Assembly (NCBI GenBank): GCA_002989075.1
Contig: PSQN01000003.1
Location: 1,616,340 to 1,680,339 of the forward strand
DNA length: 64,000 bases
Direction: 5' to 3'
Source of the DNA: Arthonia radiata
Taxonomy: Eukaryota; Ascomycota; Arthoniomycetes; Arthoniales; Arthoniaceae
Numbering within the stretch: the stretch's first letter is position 1; every line of letters starts with the position of its first letter. Positions 48,960-63,065 of this stretch are shown here, in pieces. The notes under the pieces were generated by a model, which ran no database searches, was not told the origin of the DNA, and was given only the letters and a program-made list of their open reading frames with translations. The translations under genes and the position numbers were made by a program.

Positions 48960-51093
48960 AGTATACTATTAATCTATATTACTTACTATACTAGCCTTAG
49001 TAGTATTAATAGTCTTCTATAGTTTATTTCTATTATAGTTAAGCTTATTATTTAAAAGAAGATTATAGTTTTTAAGTATAATTATTAAATAATTATTATC
49101 TAGCTCTAGAAGGCTAAATTTATATAGATTCTATTTCTAATACTATAAAAGAAGCTATAAATTATAAAGAGCTAAAAAAAGATATTAGTATCTATAGAAT
49201 TATTAATATAGTAGAAGAGATTAATAAGAAGATACTTATAATTATTAAATAATTATAGCTTAAATTTTTTTAAAAGAGCTAGAGAGTTAGCTAGCTTATA
49301 CTACATAAAGATTATTATAAAGAGATACTATAGAGCTTTACTAATAAATATCTTACTAGCTTTACTTAGTATCTCCTTTTATTACTTATTATTCTCTACT
49401 AAGCTATAAGCTAATACTATTTTATAGTATAACTTATAAATAATACTATTAAAGCTTTTAGTATTAGTTTAGCTATAAAGCTCTAGTATATATATAAAAA
49501 TTAGCTATAAATAATAATACTTATATTAGTATAGAGATATAAATAATATATAGCTAATAGTACTACTTACCTAAATATAGAAAAGCTACTACTTTTAATT
49601 ATTATACTACTAAAACTTATTATAAAGTCTTAATATAGAATTAGATATAGCTTTAGCTTTCTTTTTTTTATTTTATCTATCTTTAGATTAGTAATATTAA
49701 ATCTAAAGTTTTTACTTATAGTAGTATACTTATTAACCTTTATCTATTCTATTAGTTTAGTATAGTAGCTAGCTACTACTCTCTATTCTATTACCTATCT
49801 ATTACTATTATTATTCTAGTATACTATTTACTAGTTCTTCTTATATATATTTAGCTATTTAACTATAAAATAGTTCTTATATATATAAAACTAAAATATA
49901 TACTACTTAAAAAAGCTTAACTAGTATATATTAATATATATCTTAATCTTATTAATATTATCTTATTTAAAGGCTTCTAGTTAGACTATAATTTAGTTAC
50001 TATTCTTATATATATACTTATAGAGATACTTAAATAAATTAACTATTATTACTACTTTAATATTAATATATATACTATACTTTTTAATAAAATAGAAATT
50101 ATATATAATAATATTCTTATTAGTATAAATAAATTTACTATTCTTTATTATATACCTATTATACTACTAGTAATAGATAAAATAGAAATTATTAGTAAAT
50201 ACTATCTTTTTAGTAAATATCTTAGAAAAATATATATAATACGTATTTATTTTATTTTATATATATATATAGTATTTCTTAATACAAGGCCTATATTTCT
50301 TATATAGTATTAATTAGCTAATAATAGTAAAGAGATAAGACTTTTAAATAGAATTAGAGATTTTAGTATAAATAAGATAATCTATATTATCTAGTAACTT
50401 AAGCTCATTATTATAAATATGAATAATAAGTATATAGTAATAAATAAGACTATACTTTTAAAATTTAATTATACTATAATATATAGTAACTACTTCTAAT
50501 ACTTTCTTTTTAATAATATTATACTTTAGACTTTTTAACTTTAATTAAAATATATAGATAGTAAGATTTAGCTACTTAGAGGTATTTTAGCTAAAAAGTA
50601 GCTTGTATTTAATTTTAATCTAATTTAGGTTATAAATAAATATAATAAAGAGATTAGAGCTACTATATATATAAATAATAGCTATAGTATTATAATAATA
50701 CTTAGTTATATTATATAGTAATTTACTATAGAACGCTAGTAGTATAATTTACTTACTAATCTTCTATATTTAGTTAGTATTAGTATTATTAGCTAAAAAG
50801 TTAGCTACTCTTTAGTATAGTTTAGTATAGATATTCTTCTAGTAATAGAGTAGAAAGATAAGCTATTAGCTTTTAATAAGGGTACTAGTATTAATAGTAA
50901 GCTTCTATATTAAAGGTTCTATATAGAAAATTAAATTAAATTCATTTTAGTATTATTAGAAGAGTATAGTATACTAGAGTATAGAAGAGACTCTTTTAGT
51001 ACTAGCCTTCTTTTAGTAATATAGATAGCTATCTTTATCTTTATCCTTTATAAAGCTACTTCTCTATTTATTAAGGTTCTAGCTAACCTTACT
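48960..51093. repeat. RIPed background repeat between G1 and G2
   Basis: Extremely AT-rich, no open frame, no recognisable domain. It is the continuation of the old background after the G1 insertion and is itself cut by G2. Confidence 0.6.
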
Positions 51094-51098
51094 ATATA

Positions 51099-51355
51099 TA
51101 TAAGGATTATAAGCTAGATAAGTCGGAACGGAGTCGGAACAGAAAGCTCGGGCCCGCGCTAATATTTTCTACGCCGCGCTAGCCTCGACGTAGTAAATTA
51201 TAATTGGCTATAGAGGTGCATACGCTAGGCCTAATCGAGCACTCTTACCTCGAGCCTAGATATTTAGAGAGCGCGCAGCGCTTATAGATAGTTGTTTCTT
51301 ATTATAAGTCTTGTTTATAGAAGAATAGTAGAAACTCTAGCTTAGTACTCTTATA
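51099..51355 (+). repeat. G2 5' LTR
   Basis: 257 bp, aligned with 56745-57001; differences are mainly C/T and G/A transitions. Confidence 0.88.
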
Positions 51356-54300
51356 TTACTTACAATTGTCTCTCTTTATTGTTACCGCCAATTTAAACAT
51401 AGTCTTTGTATCAGCTTCAGTTTCAGAATTTAGTTAGTCTCGAGTATAGGAACGCGCCGTCGTTGCCGAGCATCTTATAGAACAACTAGACCTTCAGGAA
51501 GATCGTCCGTTAAGAGATTATTAACTTAGTCTCACGCCCCAGTCTCAGGAAGATTGTCTGTCAGAAGATTATTAACTCAGTCTCACGCCTCCGTCCCCAG
51601 TCCGTCTTTAGTCAGTCTTTAGTTACCCAACCAACAACCTAAATCCTATTGCCTTAGCTAGAATTTAGTATAGCAAAACAAAATAACGACCCGTCCTTAG
51701 CATCCAGTTCTTTTAGTCTTTTGCCTTTAAATTAGTAAACCCCAGAATACCTCAATAACTAAGCTATCTTTATCTGTACGGTACAGACGCACCTCTCTTA
51801 TATCTTCTCGGTCCTTTAGTTAGGAATTGCCCGTTCGAATCAGGTAGCCGCTTAGAAAGGAGCAGGCGTACAATAGAACCAACAGTCTTCTCTAGATACT
51901 TTAGCCCGTATTTAAGCCCTCTAAAGTCTTAGTATCCGTCAGTCTCCTAGCCGTTTAGCTAAAGTTCTAGATTTAGACCAGTATAATAGTACCTTAGAGA
52001 ACCTTAAAGTCTTTCGAGCCTGTATAATAAACAAACTCTAAGCCAATGCAGACCACTTCCGAGTAGAAGCGGATTAGGTAGCATACGCCTATTCCCGTCT
52101 TACGAACGATACCGCCCGCTATATGTCGTACGAATTTCCGAACTACGACGACGCCTCCGCCGAACCTATTATTACCTCGATGTCTTAGTTCTAGGAAAAG
52201 CTCGCCTACTATTTCGATAACCCCGGTCGTAGAGAGAAAGCAAATATCTAACTCTATAAGCTCTATTAGAAGAACACCCCTTTTAGTACCTTTATCCGCG
52301 AGTTTAAAGAAACTACCGGATCGTCTTAGTTTACAGATTAGCGTCAGTTCTTAGTATCTATCTTTAATAGGGCAGTTAGTAAAGAACTTTAGTCCCTACA
52401 TATAGTAGTAGATCTCCCCGACACGTATTACGGCTATATTACGTTCTACCGAAAGAAGAATGTTATAGTCCAGCAAGAGCGCAAAATTAAGAAAGCCTAT
52501 GCTCCGACAACCTGTACCCCGAACTAGAACTAGAACTAGTCAACTCGAATTTAGAATTAGACTTAGAACTTACCCCGACTTAGCCTAGAATCTTATTTAT
52601 TCCGTTCTTTGCCGTTTAGTCCTCCGTTAGCATCTTCGTCGGTCTTTACGTCTCCGCCGCTCCGCCCGTTTCAAGTGCCTCCGTCTACCGCTCTAAATAC
52701 CTTACGTATAGATATAAATAAGAAAGCTACTTCTTACAAGCGAGGCCCAGATAGCAAGCTTATCGATCGAGCCCGCTAAGCTTATATCTCTCGAAACGCC
52801 TGCCTTGCCTATAGCTAGACTAGATACTACCGTGCTTAGTGCTCTCTTAACCTTTAGCGCTAGAACCGCCTCTTTAAAGCTTAGTCCCTGTTAGAGTCCC
52901 CCGGTTAGAAATATCCGCCTTAGTTTTTAGTCGCCCTAGTCTCCGAGTATTAAGATTAGTTAAAAGAGTAGTCTCTAGCTAAAGTCGCCGCTAGAGACTA
53001 AAACAAGAGAAAGAGTTTAAAAGACTCGTTAGAAACATTAGTTTAGAGTACTAACAGGATCTTAACGCAAACCAACATATATTTATAGACTCCTTAGTAA
53101 ATAGTAAACTAATCAAAGCTCTACTCGATACTAGTACTTCTAGCATAGTCTTTATCGACTCTTCTCTTGTATAATTAACATACTTTGTTATCTGTCCCCT
53201 GCCTAAGCTTATTAACATTATTACCTTCAACGGCAAGGTATCCTCTTGCGTTACTTATACTGCTATGCTTCCTCTTAGCATAGACAGGCACAAGGAAACT
53301 CTCGCAGCATATATAATCTCCGATGCTAAGTAGCCCCTCGTTCTCGGTCTGCCTTAGATAGAGAAACATTAGCTTCGCCCGTCTTTCGAGAACAACAAGA
53401 TTACCTTTAGAGAATACTATATCTAGCAGGGACACTACAAGTTCGAGACTATAGTACCCTACTACCAGAAGGGACCGCCTTCCCCCTCTAAGCTACTAAA
53501 CCGTCGTCTAGAACCTAAGACTCGTTGTACCAAACTTAAGGACCCTATTTAGTTAAAAGGAATTAGATTTTATCGATTAGCCCGTATAAAAGGCTCTGAG
53601 TTCTTTTCCCTTAGTATAAGATTCTTAGACTAAGCTCTCAAACTAGACCCCTAGTCTCGTTAGTTAAGAACTATACGCGTAGGAAATATAGCTATAGTAG
53701 TACCTAAAGATGTCAATCTCTAAGAATACCTCTCGCTACAGTATCGAGAGTACTTAGACGTCTTCAACTAAAAACTTGCCAACACGCTTTCGTCTAGACG
53801 CCCAGAAAAAGACTACGCTATTAATCTGCATCTCGGTACGAAGCTACTAAGTAAGAAGATGTACCTAATAAACAGAGAACAACTTACTACTCTCCGAAGC
53901 TACCTTAAAAAGAATCTGTCTAACGGCTTTATTTAATTGTCTCGCTTACTAGCCGTCGCGCCTATCCTCTTCGTTAAGAAAGCTAATAGAGACCTCCGCT
54001 TTTGTATAGATTATTAAGGACTTAACTTAGTTATAGTTAAGAACCGTTACCCGCTCCCACTAATCTTTAAAACTCTAGACCGCCTGTTATAGGCTAAGTA
54101 CTACACAAAGCTAGACATTATATTAGCCTTCAACAAGCTTTGTATTAAGAAAGATAATGAGTAGAAAACAGCCTTCTATACTCGCTATAGACTCTTTAAG
54201 TTTAACGTTCTCTCGTTCGACCTATATAACGAACCAGCCTCGTTTTAAGCATATATTAACGACGCCCTACAAAAAATGCTAAATTAGTACTATACAGCGT

Positions 54301-56744
54301 ATATAGATAATATACTTATCTACAGCAATACTCTTAAGGAACACTAAGAACACGTTTGGAAAGTATTAGCTCGCCTCCGCAAATTTAGTCTTTAGGTAGA
54401 CATTAGTAAATATAAGTTTAAGACTCAAGAGGTAAAGTACCTAGGCCTTATTATTAGTACCGACGGTATTAGAATAGACTCTCAGAAGATAGAAGCAGTC
54501 CTTAGCTAGTCCTCTCCGCGCAACGTAAAGGACGTTCAATGTTTCCTCGGCTTCGCGAACTTTTACCGACGGTTTATTCTTAAGTTCTTAAAGATCGCCC
54601 GCCCACTTACCGACCTTACGAAGAAAGACAAGACCTTTAGCTAAACAGAAGAGTGCTAGGCCGCATTCGTCCGAATTAAGCAACGTTTTAGAGAAGGAGG
54701 TTTCCTTGCCTACTTTAACCCCTCGGCAGAAACAGTTATCGAGATAGACTTATTAAACTATATAACGGCCGCAGTATTCTCTTAGTATAACAAGAAAGGA
54801 GTACTTCGACTAGTAGCCTTTATGTCTCGCAAGATAATCCTAGCTCAGTATAACTACGAGATCTATAACAAAGAGCTTCTCGCTATTGTTTAGGCTTTCA
54901 AAGAATAGAACTACAAGCTTTAATCGGTAGAGACACTAATTCGTGTAGTCACTGACTATAGGAATCTTAAGTACTTTATAACAATAAAGCAGCTTAATCC
55001 CCGTTAGGCGCGCTAGAGTAAGTTCCTATTAAACTTTAACTTTAAGATCGACTACCGTTTCGGAGTAAAGAATATAAAGCTAGACGTACTTACTCAGATC
55101 TCAGCCGACCGGCCCTAGTTAGACTAAGACGAACGTATTCGCTACCGCTAGCAGCAAGTAATTAAGCCTTACTAGATCCTCCGTCTAGTTAATACTCTAC
55201 CCGAGTCAAATTCAAATTAATTCTTAATCGGAGAATCGCTCCTGTAGAAAGAGACATACCAAAGTAACAAAACGACTTAGAGAATTAGAAAAGCCCTGCG
55301 AAACGGCTATTGAAGTAATATAGTCTTTAAACTAGTCTAGTATGCCCTAACAGAGAACGGCTTTACCTACTATAACAAGTACTACGTCCCTAAGCTAATT
55401 CGTATTAAGTTACTTTAGCTATACTATAACGCCCCGATTTACGGCCATAGAGGAGATGTAGCTCTCTTCGAATTGCTTAGAAGAAGCTACTTTTGGCTCT
55501 TAATGTATAAGAACACTTACCGTTACTACAAAGGCTGTGTTTAGTGTACCCGCAACAACTTCTCGACAGTAAAGCTACCTAGACTCCTGCACCCCCTTCC
55601 GGTATCCTAGAATGCGTTCCGCTATCTAACCCTTAACTTTATCGGCCTATTCTAGAAGAGTACCTATAGAGAATAGACATACAAATAGATCCTATAGGTA
55701 GTAGATAGACTAACTAAGAGAGTCTTCTTTATACTAATAACAGACATAGGCTCCTTCTTTATAGCCGAAGCGTTTATAAATTATGTCTTCCGCTTAGTAG
55801 GGCTCCTAGACTCCTTAACGTCGGACTAAGGAAGAACCTTCCTAGCGAACTTTTAGAAACGACTCTGTAAATCTCTCGGCATTAAGTATAAGTTATTAAC
55901 AGCATACTATTTAGAGACAAATAGCTAGACTAAGAGAGCGAATAAGGTTCTAGGACAATACCTGCGTTACTATGTTAACAATTAGCAAGATAACTAGGCT
56001 TGTTACCTTCCTATCGCTAAGTTCTATATCAATAACTACGTTAATGCTAGTACCGGATATACCCCTTACTTCGCTATACTCGGTCACTACCCTCGCTTTC
56101 TCGACACCTTGGAGACATAGACTACAGAACTCCGCAACACTTCCTAGTTTATAAGAGATATAAAGAAGGTACATAAAGACTGTAAGAAAGCTATTAAGTT
56201 CGCTTAGGCCTATTAAACGGAGTATGCTAACCGACATCGCCGACCAGCTCTAGTATACAAGATAGGCAATATAGTCTTCTTAGATGTCTAGAATCTACGT
56301 AGAGAGCGTCCTACCGAAAAGCTTAACTATCTGCGGAAAGGCCCCTTCTAGATTATATAAGTGCTTAGCCCGCTTAATGTTAGACTTTAGCTACTACCGG
56401 GAACCAAGATCGATAATACGTTTTATATTAAACGAATTCGCCCGACATCGAACAATCCTTTCTCTAGTCAGCTTCTATCGAAACTCGAACTTATTAACGT
56501 CGCATTAGATAGTATTTCTAAATATAAGGTTTAATTAATTAAGAACTCTTAATACCGATAGCGCCGTCTTAAATACTTTGTAAAATAGACTAATTACAAC
56601 GCGCCTATATAGCAGCCGTAGTAGAATCTTAATAAGGCTATAAAGGAGAAATCCGAGTTTTATAATCGATACTTAACAAAGCTAGAACCTTAAAAATTAC
56701 AGCCGCTTGCAGGTGCTCGCCAGACTAAGAGAAGAGGGGGGTAA

Positions 56745-57001
56745 TGTAAGAATTATAAGCTAGATAAGTTGAAACGGAGTCGGAACAGAAAGCTTAGGCC
56801 CGCGCTAATATTTCCTACGCCGCGCTAACCTCGACGCGGTAAATTATAATTAGCTATAGAGGTGTACGCGCTAGGCTCAATCGAGCACTCTTACCTTAAG
56901 CTTAGATATTTAGAGAGCGCGTAGCGCTCGTAGATAGTTGTTTCTTATTGCAAGTCTTGTTTATAGAAGAATAGTAGAAACTCTAGCTCAGTACTCTTAC
57001 A
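56745..57001 (+). repeat. G2 3' LTR
   Basis: 257 bp from TGTAAGAATT to CTCTTACA, preceded by the purine tract and followed by ATATA. Confidence 0.9.
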
Positions 57002-57006
57002 ATATA

Positions 57007-58840
57007 GAAATAGTAGAGGATACTATAGAGTAAGATAGCTAAGATAGAACTTCTTAATATACTAATATTTATTTATCTAATATTAAATAATTATTTTATA
57101 TAACGTAGTACTATACTTAATAGTATTAAAATTAATTATTATAGTAATAAACTTATTAATAGGCTTATTATAGTAGTATTAATTTTTAAGATTTAAATTA
57201 TATAGCTTTAGTTATAGAGCTATTATCTTATCTTACTAAACCTATTTACTATAGCTATAGAAGCTATAGACGTAGAAATAGTACTTTATTAGTAATACTA
57301 CTATTTACTATAATATATATAGATTATAGTAGTTAAAAACCTTTACTTATAGCTTCTTTTATTCTATAAAGCTATTATATAAATAAAGTTAAAGAAATAC
57401 TAGATTACTATTAGAAGACAGAAGTAATAACCTAATATAGTAATAAAATTTACCTTAAATTTAAAAGATAGAGAAACTAATATTACTACTATATTTATTC
57501 TCTTTAAAGTGTATAAATATAAAGAAAAAGCTAGTATTCTAATAACAAATTAACTAAAGAAATTTATAGAATTAAGCTATGTATACTATCTTACTATACT
57601 ATACTTGAATTTTTAATAGAAGACTATATAGAGGCTTAGAGTATAGCTAGTTAGAAGAAGAATATAGAACTATACCTTTATTATAATAGATATTTTTATA
57701 ATTAGTATAAATAGAGTTTCTATACTTATTAAATTTTTTATTATTTACCTTATTTAGCTAGTAGAATACTTTATAAAATCAATAGAAAATACTTATATAG
57801 TAGAGAATATAATAAATATTACTATATAGTAGGCTATATATAGTATACTTATAAATAGAGATAACCTACTTATCTAGAGTATTAGTATAATAAATATACT
57901 ACTATATATAGTTATATAGATTTTAAATATAGAGATAATTCTACTAAAGCTATTATAGCTTATCTTAAAATATAGAATAGATATTATTAATATTTAGTAC
58001 TCTATTTTTACTATTTATATAGTTAAATTTATTTTCAATATTATTAGTAGCTTAGCTAGCTCTTTCTAGTTATAGAACCTACTCTTTTTAATTTTCTATT
58101 ATAGTTTACTTATTACTAGTATTTTATAGAAAAGAAGAAAGTATATAATATTAAGTTAGTAATTTACTTACTAAGCTCTTTCTAAATATAATATATCTTT
58201 ATATATATAATATAACCTTAAATAGGTAAAGAAGTAAGTTTAAGCTAGATAATAGGCTCGAGCTAAGTAATAGTAGTTATATATAATACTTAAAGAAGTA
58301 AAAGATATATAGCTAGCTAAATAGTAGTAGTAATAAATATAAGCTTAATAGTAGTATACTTTTAGTAGAAGTAGTAAACATATTAGTAGTAGTAGATCTA
58401 AAAGACTTAAACTTAGTCTATCTTCTTAATAATAGGCTTTATAAATATATATAAGAATATTAATTATAAGTAGATATATAGTAGGTAATTATTTTAGAAA
58501 TTATACTATTAATAGTAAAGAGGAAATTATAGTATAAAGTTAGATATATAGACTATATATATAAAAACTTAGCTTTAGCAATCTCCTACCTTAGTAATAA
58601 AATATTTTAATAGAGAAACTTATTCTTAAAATAATATATCTATAAAGTTAAGTATATCTTTATTATACTAATTATAAAAGATATATATTTAAATTATATA
58701 TATAGTACTTATATTTAATTTACAGGGTTTATCTATATTTATATATAGTCTAGAAAAAACTATATAAAACTACTAAACTGTCTAGTAGTAATTATCTCTT
58801 TAAAAAATATTTTAGTTCTAGATATATAGAAAAGATTATT
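57007..58840. repeat. RIPed background repeat right of G2
   Basis: AT-rich, stops in all frames. The stretch 58640-58840 resembles 7640-7840 in block A. It possibly holds the gag part of the Copia-like sequence that follows. Confidence 0.5.
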
Positions 58841-60950
58841 ATATTCTTATTAAAGATTTAGTAATTTAGAATTATACTAGATAACTATGTATACTACTAA
58901 AGATATTACTATAGCTATAATATATAGTAATGTCTCTTTAAAAGTTTACTATCTAAATAGTAGTAAAGTATAGATAAAGCTTACTAAAGTCTTCTATCTA
59001 CCTAGCTTATTTATTAATTTAGTATCTAGTTATAAGCTAGCTAAATATAGTTTTAGTATATATTTAAGTAAATATAAGATTGTATATACTAAAATAGATT
59101 AGAAGGTTATTAGTCTTATTAATACTAGCTACTACTAAATACTAGATATTATTAATAATACTACTACTTATATATACTTTATTTATACTTCTTATAACTA
59201 TATCTAAAAGATAGTAAAGTAGGATACTAGTATATCTAGTAAGATTATTAAACTAGATTATTACTATAGTACCTACTTTTAAGGTAAGGCTATTTACTTA
59301 GATAGTAATATTTTTTAATAGAAATATACTAATTTTCTTAATCTTCTCTATTTTAATTTAGTAGAACTAATTATACTAAAAATAGCTATAAATAATAGTA
59401 ATACTAGTATAAATATAACTAATAATTATTACTATATATAGTATATCTAGAAGTTTAGTAGTAAGTTAGATAAGACAGTTATAGCCGTCTTTAAGTAATT
59501 TAAGATATTAGTTAATAAGTAATTAAATTAAAAAATTAAAGGTATTAAGATTAATAATAGTACTAAGTTTCTCCTATTAAGAGATTATACTATAAATAAG
59601 AGAATATAAGTTTATTACTTACTACTCTATATCTTAAATAAGTATAGTATTATAGAGTAAACTAATAGGCTTATTTATAATATAATATAGTTAATACTTA
59701 TTAGTAGTAAAGTCTTATAAGAGTATTAGAATAAGGTATATATAGCTATAATATATATTCTAAACTATATACTAATAGTTATACTTAATAGTATAATATC
59801 TTTTTAAGCTATTAATAAGACTTTAAATAAGAAGTTGTTATAGATATATATTGTAGTATAACGTATACGTACAAGTACCAAGAACTAGTATGTATAGACC
59901 CCTTTTTACTCTAATAGCCAAGTAGTTATTATCTTAGTTAGTTATAATAGTACTTAGCGCTCTTCTAATAGCCTAGTTAGATAGTTATATATATACTTAT
60001 AATTAATAATAAGGCTCCTTATAGCCTAAAGGATATATTAAATAGTATAGCTAATTAGAAGAGATAATATAATATTTAATTACCTTATTAGACAGCTAGT
60101 AACCTTTAGCTTATTATTTAATTCTAAGTTTAGTTCTTACCTTACTATATATATATATATATATTTAATTAAGTAGGACTCCTATATTTAATTATAGGAC
60201 TTCTATATTAGACCTCTAAGATATATAGATAATAATATTAGGTTACTAAGTTATCTATCTAGTAAGCAATAATTAGTTAATTTCTATTAACGTCTAGTAC
60301 TAGAGAGGCGCAATATAGTATCTAGAATAATACTTTCTAGAAGAGAGGCAGTATTATAGATATATATTATAGTATAATATATATATATAAGTACTAAGTA
60401 CTAGTATATATAGACCTCTTTTTACTCTAATAGCTAAGTAGTTATACTTTTAGTTAGTTATAGAAGTATATACTACTAGATATATTCTATCTATAAGTAT
60501 ATAGATATATAGTATATACTACTATTTCTATTACTAGGTATATACTAGATAAGTTTAACTTATATACCTATATTAGTAAGATAGTAGAATATACTATAGA
60601 TAGTAGAAAAACTACTTACTATATACTTATTCTAATATATAGAGAAGTAATTAAAACTTCTTATATTAAATTCAATAAGTTATATTTTAAATTAATTATA
60701 GATATCCTTAAGTAGACTAGTAATTCTAAGAATTCTAATACTAGAAATAATAATATAGTACCTCTAGTACTATATCCTAATCATAATAATTTAATATTTA
60801 GTTAACTATATATTAATAATATTACTAAGTATTATTTACTTAGTCTAGATTCTAGATCTAATAGTAGCGTTCTAGTTAGAAATAATAATAATACTAATAC
60901 TAAAGATTAGATATATATATATCTTAATTTAGAAGAGATTATAGAGGTAA
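58841..60950 (+). mobile_element. Copia-like protease-integrase remains
   Basis: The plus strand keeps the pattern of a Copia polyprotein. A protease-like segment with the following NLVSxxKLAK block lies at about 58850-59070. An integrase-like segment occupies about 59450-59830, continuing after the inserted direct-repeat unit at about 60480. No LTRs found. Fossil, very many breaks. Confidence 0.5.
59836..60450. repeat. Short unit with about 100-bp terminal direct repeats
   Basis: A stretch from 59836 to about 59935 is repeated in the same orientation at 60357-60450, with transition differences. The segment between (about 420 bp) interrupts the Copia integrase-like frame. A pair of direct repeats bounding a short non-coding segment is what a TRIM-like (miniature LTR) element looks like, but I could not fix its ends or a target duplication. 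Confidence 0.4.
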
Positions 60951-62664
60951 AGACTTAGTTAAAGCTTATTAATAAGATATTATACTACTTAACTTAGGTA
61001 TAACTACTATTAATATAGTTCTAAATTTAGTTAACTAGACTAACTATAGCTAGGTTATTAGAGGCCTTATTTATAGGTAGCTAAGGGTTATATAACCCTA
61101 TACTAGAATTAAAGCTCTAATATAGTAACTTAATATACTTAAAGTCCTTAGTATTAGCTTTATTAACTAACTTATTATTCAGACTATACTACTAAGCTTA
61201 TAGTTAATTATAAAAGGTATAAAGTAGAGTAAGATAGTCTTTATAGAAAAACTCTTTATTATTTTAAACCTTCTTACTACAACTTTAAAAAAAGTTAATA
61301 TATATAAGAAGGTTATAGATATATCTTTACTAAGTAGAAACCTAGTATATATTAAAATAGAGTTTAAATCAGTATCTAAAATAGAGAGTATTAGACTTAC
61401 TATTTTATACTTATCTTCTAACTTCTTAATACTAGTATAGTAAGTATACTTAGTATACTATCTTTTAGGCTACTTATAAGTCTAGTTCTTATAATACTTA
61501 AAGTTAAAGTTTATAGAAGAACTACTATATATAGCTATATTACTAAATAAGACCTTTATATAGTAGTAGTATACTAGAATATAAGCCTCTAGCTAAGACT
61601 AAATTAATAAAAATATAGTATATAAGGTAGAATTTAAGAAGATAGACTAGCAAGACTTTATAGATAACTTAGACTTATAAGTAGTACTATAGTAAAAGAA
61701 AGAACTAATAATTTTATTATTATTAGAGTTATTCTTATAGATATAATACTTTTAGTAAGCTAGAATACTAATAGTTAGACTAAAATAAAGAAGTAAGAGA
61801 TAGTAGATTATAAAGAGTTATAAAAGTTAAAAATATACTATCTAGCTTAAAAGAGTATAGTATAGATAAAGCTATACATAATTTAAAAATTAGTAAAAAG
61901 ACCTTAAAAGCTTTCTTTTTATAAATATTATATAGTAGAACTTTAAAATTAATAGTAGCTTTAGAGTTCTTAATATTATAAGTTAAGTAGTAAGTTAGTA
62001 TTTTAAAAAAGCTTACTTTAGTAGTAAATTGATTAATAAGATTAAAACTTAATATAGTAGAGATTATAAAGATAAATAAAAGGCAGTTTAGTACTATATT
62101 AGCTATAAACTTATTATCTAAGAAGAAAAGTAAAGGTCTACTAAAGAAAAAAGGCTTATAAGCTAAGTAAAAGAGTATAATAATATTAAAAAAAGAAAGA
62201 GAAAGTTTAAAAGAGTAGAAATCTTATTTTATATCTACTATTAGATACTAATAATAAAGCTTTTATCTATAGATACTAATTTAGAAGTAAAGAAGCTTAT
62301 TTATATAGGTTACTACTACCTATAGAGGTAACTAATTAATAAAAGTATATATAAGAGTATATAAAAGAATATAAAATTAGATAAAAATAATATAAAACCT
62401 TACTACTAAGCTTATAACTTAGACTTAGAAGCTTTAAATTAAAAGTAAAGCTTAGTACTATAAATTAGTACTATAGAAAACTAGTACTAAATGATATATA
62501 GAGTAATAGTAAGTAATATTACTCTTTTTCTAATTAAATATAGATATAAGCTAGTAGGTTTTTAATAAGGTTATTACTCTATATAAGATAATAAAAGAAA
62601 GGTATAATAAAGATAGTAGATTATATCTAGATTAAGAGTAATTCTTCTTAAGAGAAAAGGTAGT
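60951..62664 (+). repeat. Unclassified RIPed sequence ending in a G1 3' region
   Basis: About 61930-62664 matches the extra 3' region of G1 (reverse complement of 43069-43970) and leads into a G1 LTR. The part before 61900 could not be assigned. Confidence 0.55.
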
Positions 62665-62860
62665 TATAATATATAGACATTTTAATAGTAAACTAGAATA
62701 GAATATCATCTATTTAGAAAGGCTATAATTCTAGAAGAATATCTTCTATCTAGTAGATATATCTCTTTCTTTTCTTTTTAATAATTAGCTTAAATACTAG
62801 TAGGGCCTATTAGAGCCCTTTTTACTATCTAATTGCTCTCTATCCTATATCTAGACCATA
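62665..62860 (+). repeat. G1-family 3' LTR, third copy
   Basis: 196 bp, homologous to 8561-8756 and, inverted, to the LTRs of the G1 element at 42873. It is preceded by a decayed purine tract. Its 5' partner was not found. Confidence 0.82.
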
Positions 62861-63065
62861 TTTTAATAGCTCTAAGAGACAATACTTTAGTAATAGTAAT
62901 AAGAATTTAACTAAATTAATAAATTAGTATTAGTATATATATAGATTTTTAATATATATAGCTATAGTTACTTATTTTAACTATACTTATAAGATTATAA
63001 AACTCTATTATTTAATATTAAATTTTACTAAATATTATTATCTAGAGTTAAAGTTAATATACTAA
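62861..63065. repeat. AT-rich spacer
   Basis: RIPed sequence with no recognisable feature; it ends with the ACTAA duplication (63061-63065) of the following solo LTR. Confidence 0.5.

Larger units (their letters stand above)
51099..57001 (+). mobile_element. Gypsy retrotransposon G2 (chromovirus-like), full length
   Basis: 5903 bp with 257-bp LTRs (51099-51355, 56745-57001) and target duplication ATATA (51094-51098, 57002-57006). Plus-strand parts: gag (about 51700-52600), protease (53070-53170), RT (53930-54430; the YIDxILIYS box near 54300), RNase H (54740-55100), integrase with its HHCC-type head (55450-55570) and core (55620-56000), and a chromodomain-like tail before 56740. A polypurine tract (AGAAGAGGGGGG) borders the 3' LTR. 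GC content is the highest of the LTR elements in the stack, so it is probably among the younger insertions, yet it carries many RIP-type breaks. Fossil. Confidence 0.88.

Noticed and set aside
28861-60000. Abundant TAG in glutamine positions, as if TAG were a sense codon
   Set aside because: The intact host genes (MFS, APH) use CAG normally and end with standard stops; TAG excess is confined to repeats and fits CAG-to-TAG change by RIP.
60951-61900. Pogo-type transposase C-terminus
   Set aside because: A few basic stretches looked similar, but the same DNA towards 62480 belongs to the 3' region of the G1 retroelement and no DDE core is visible.
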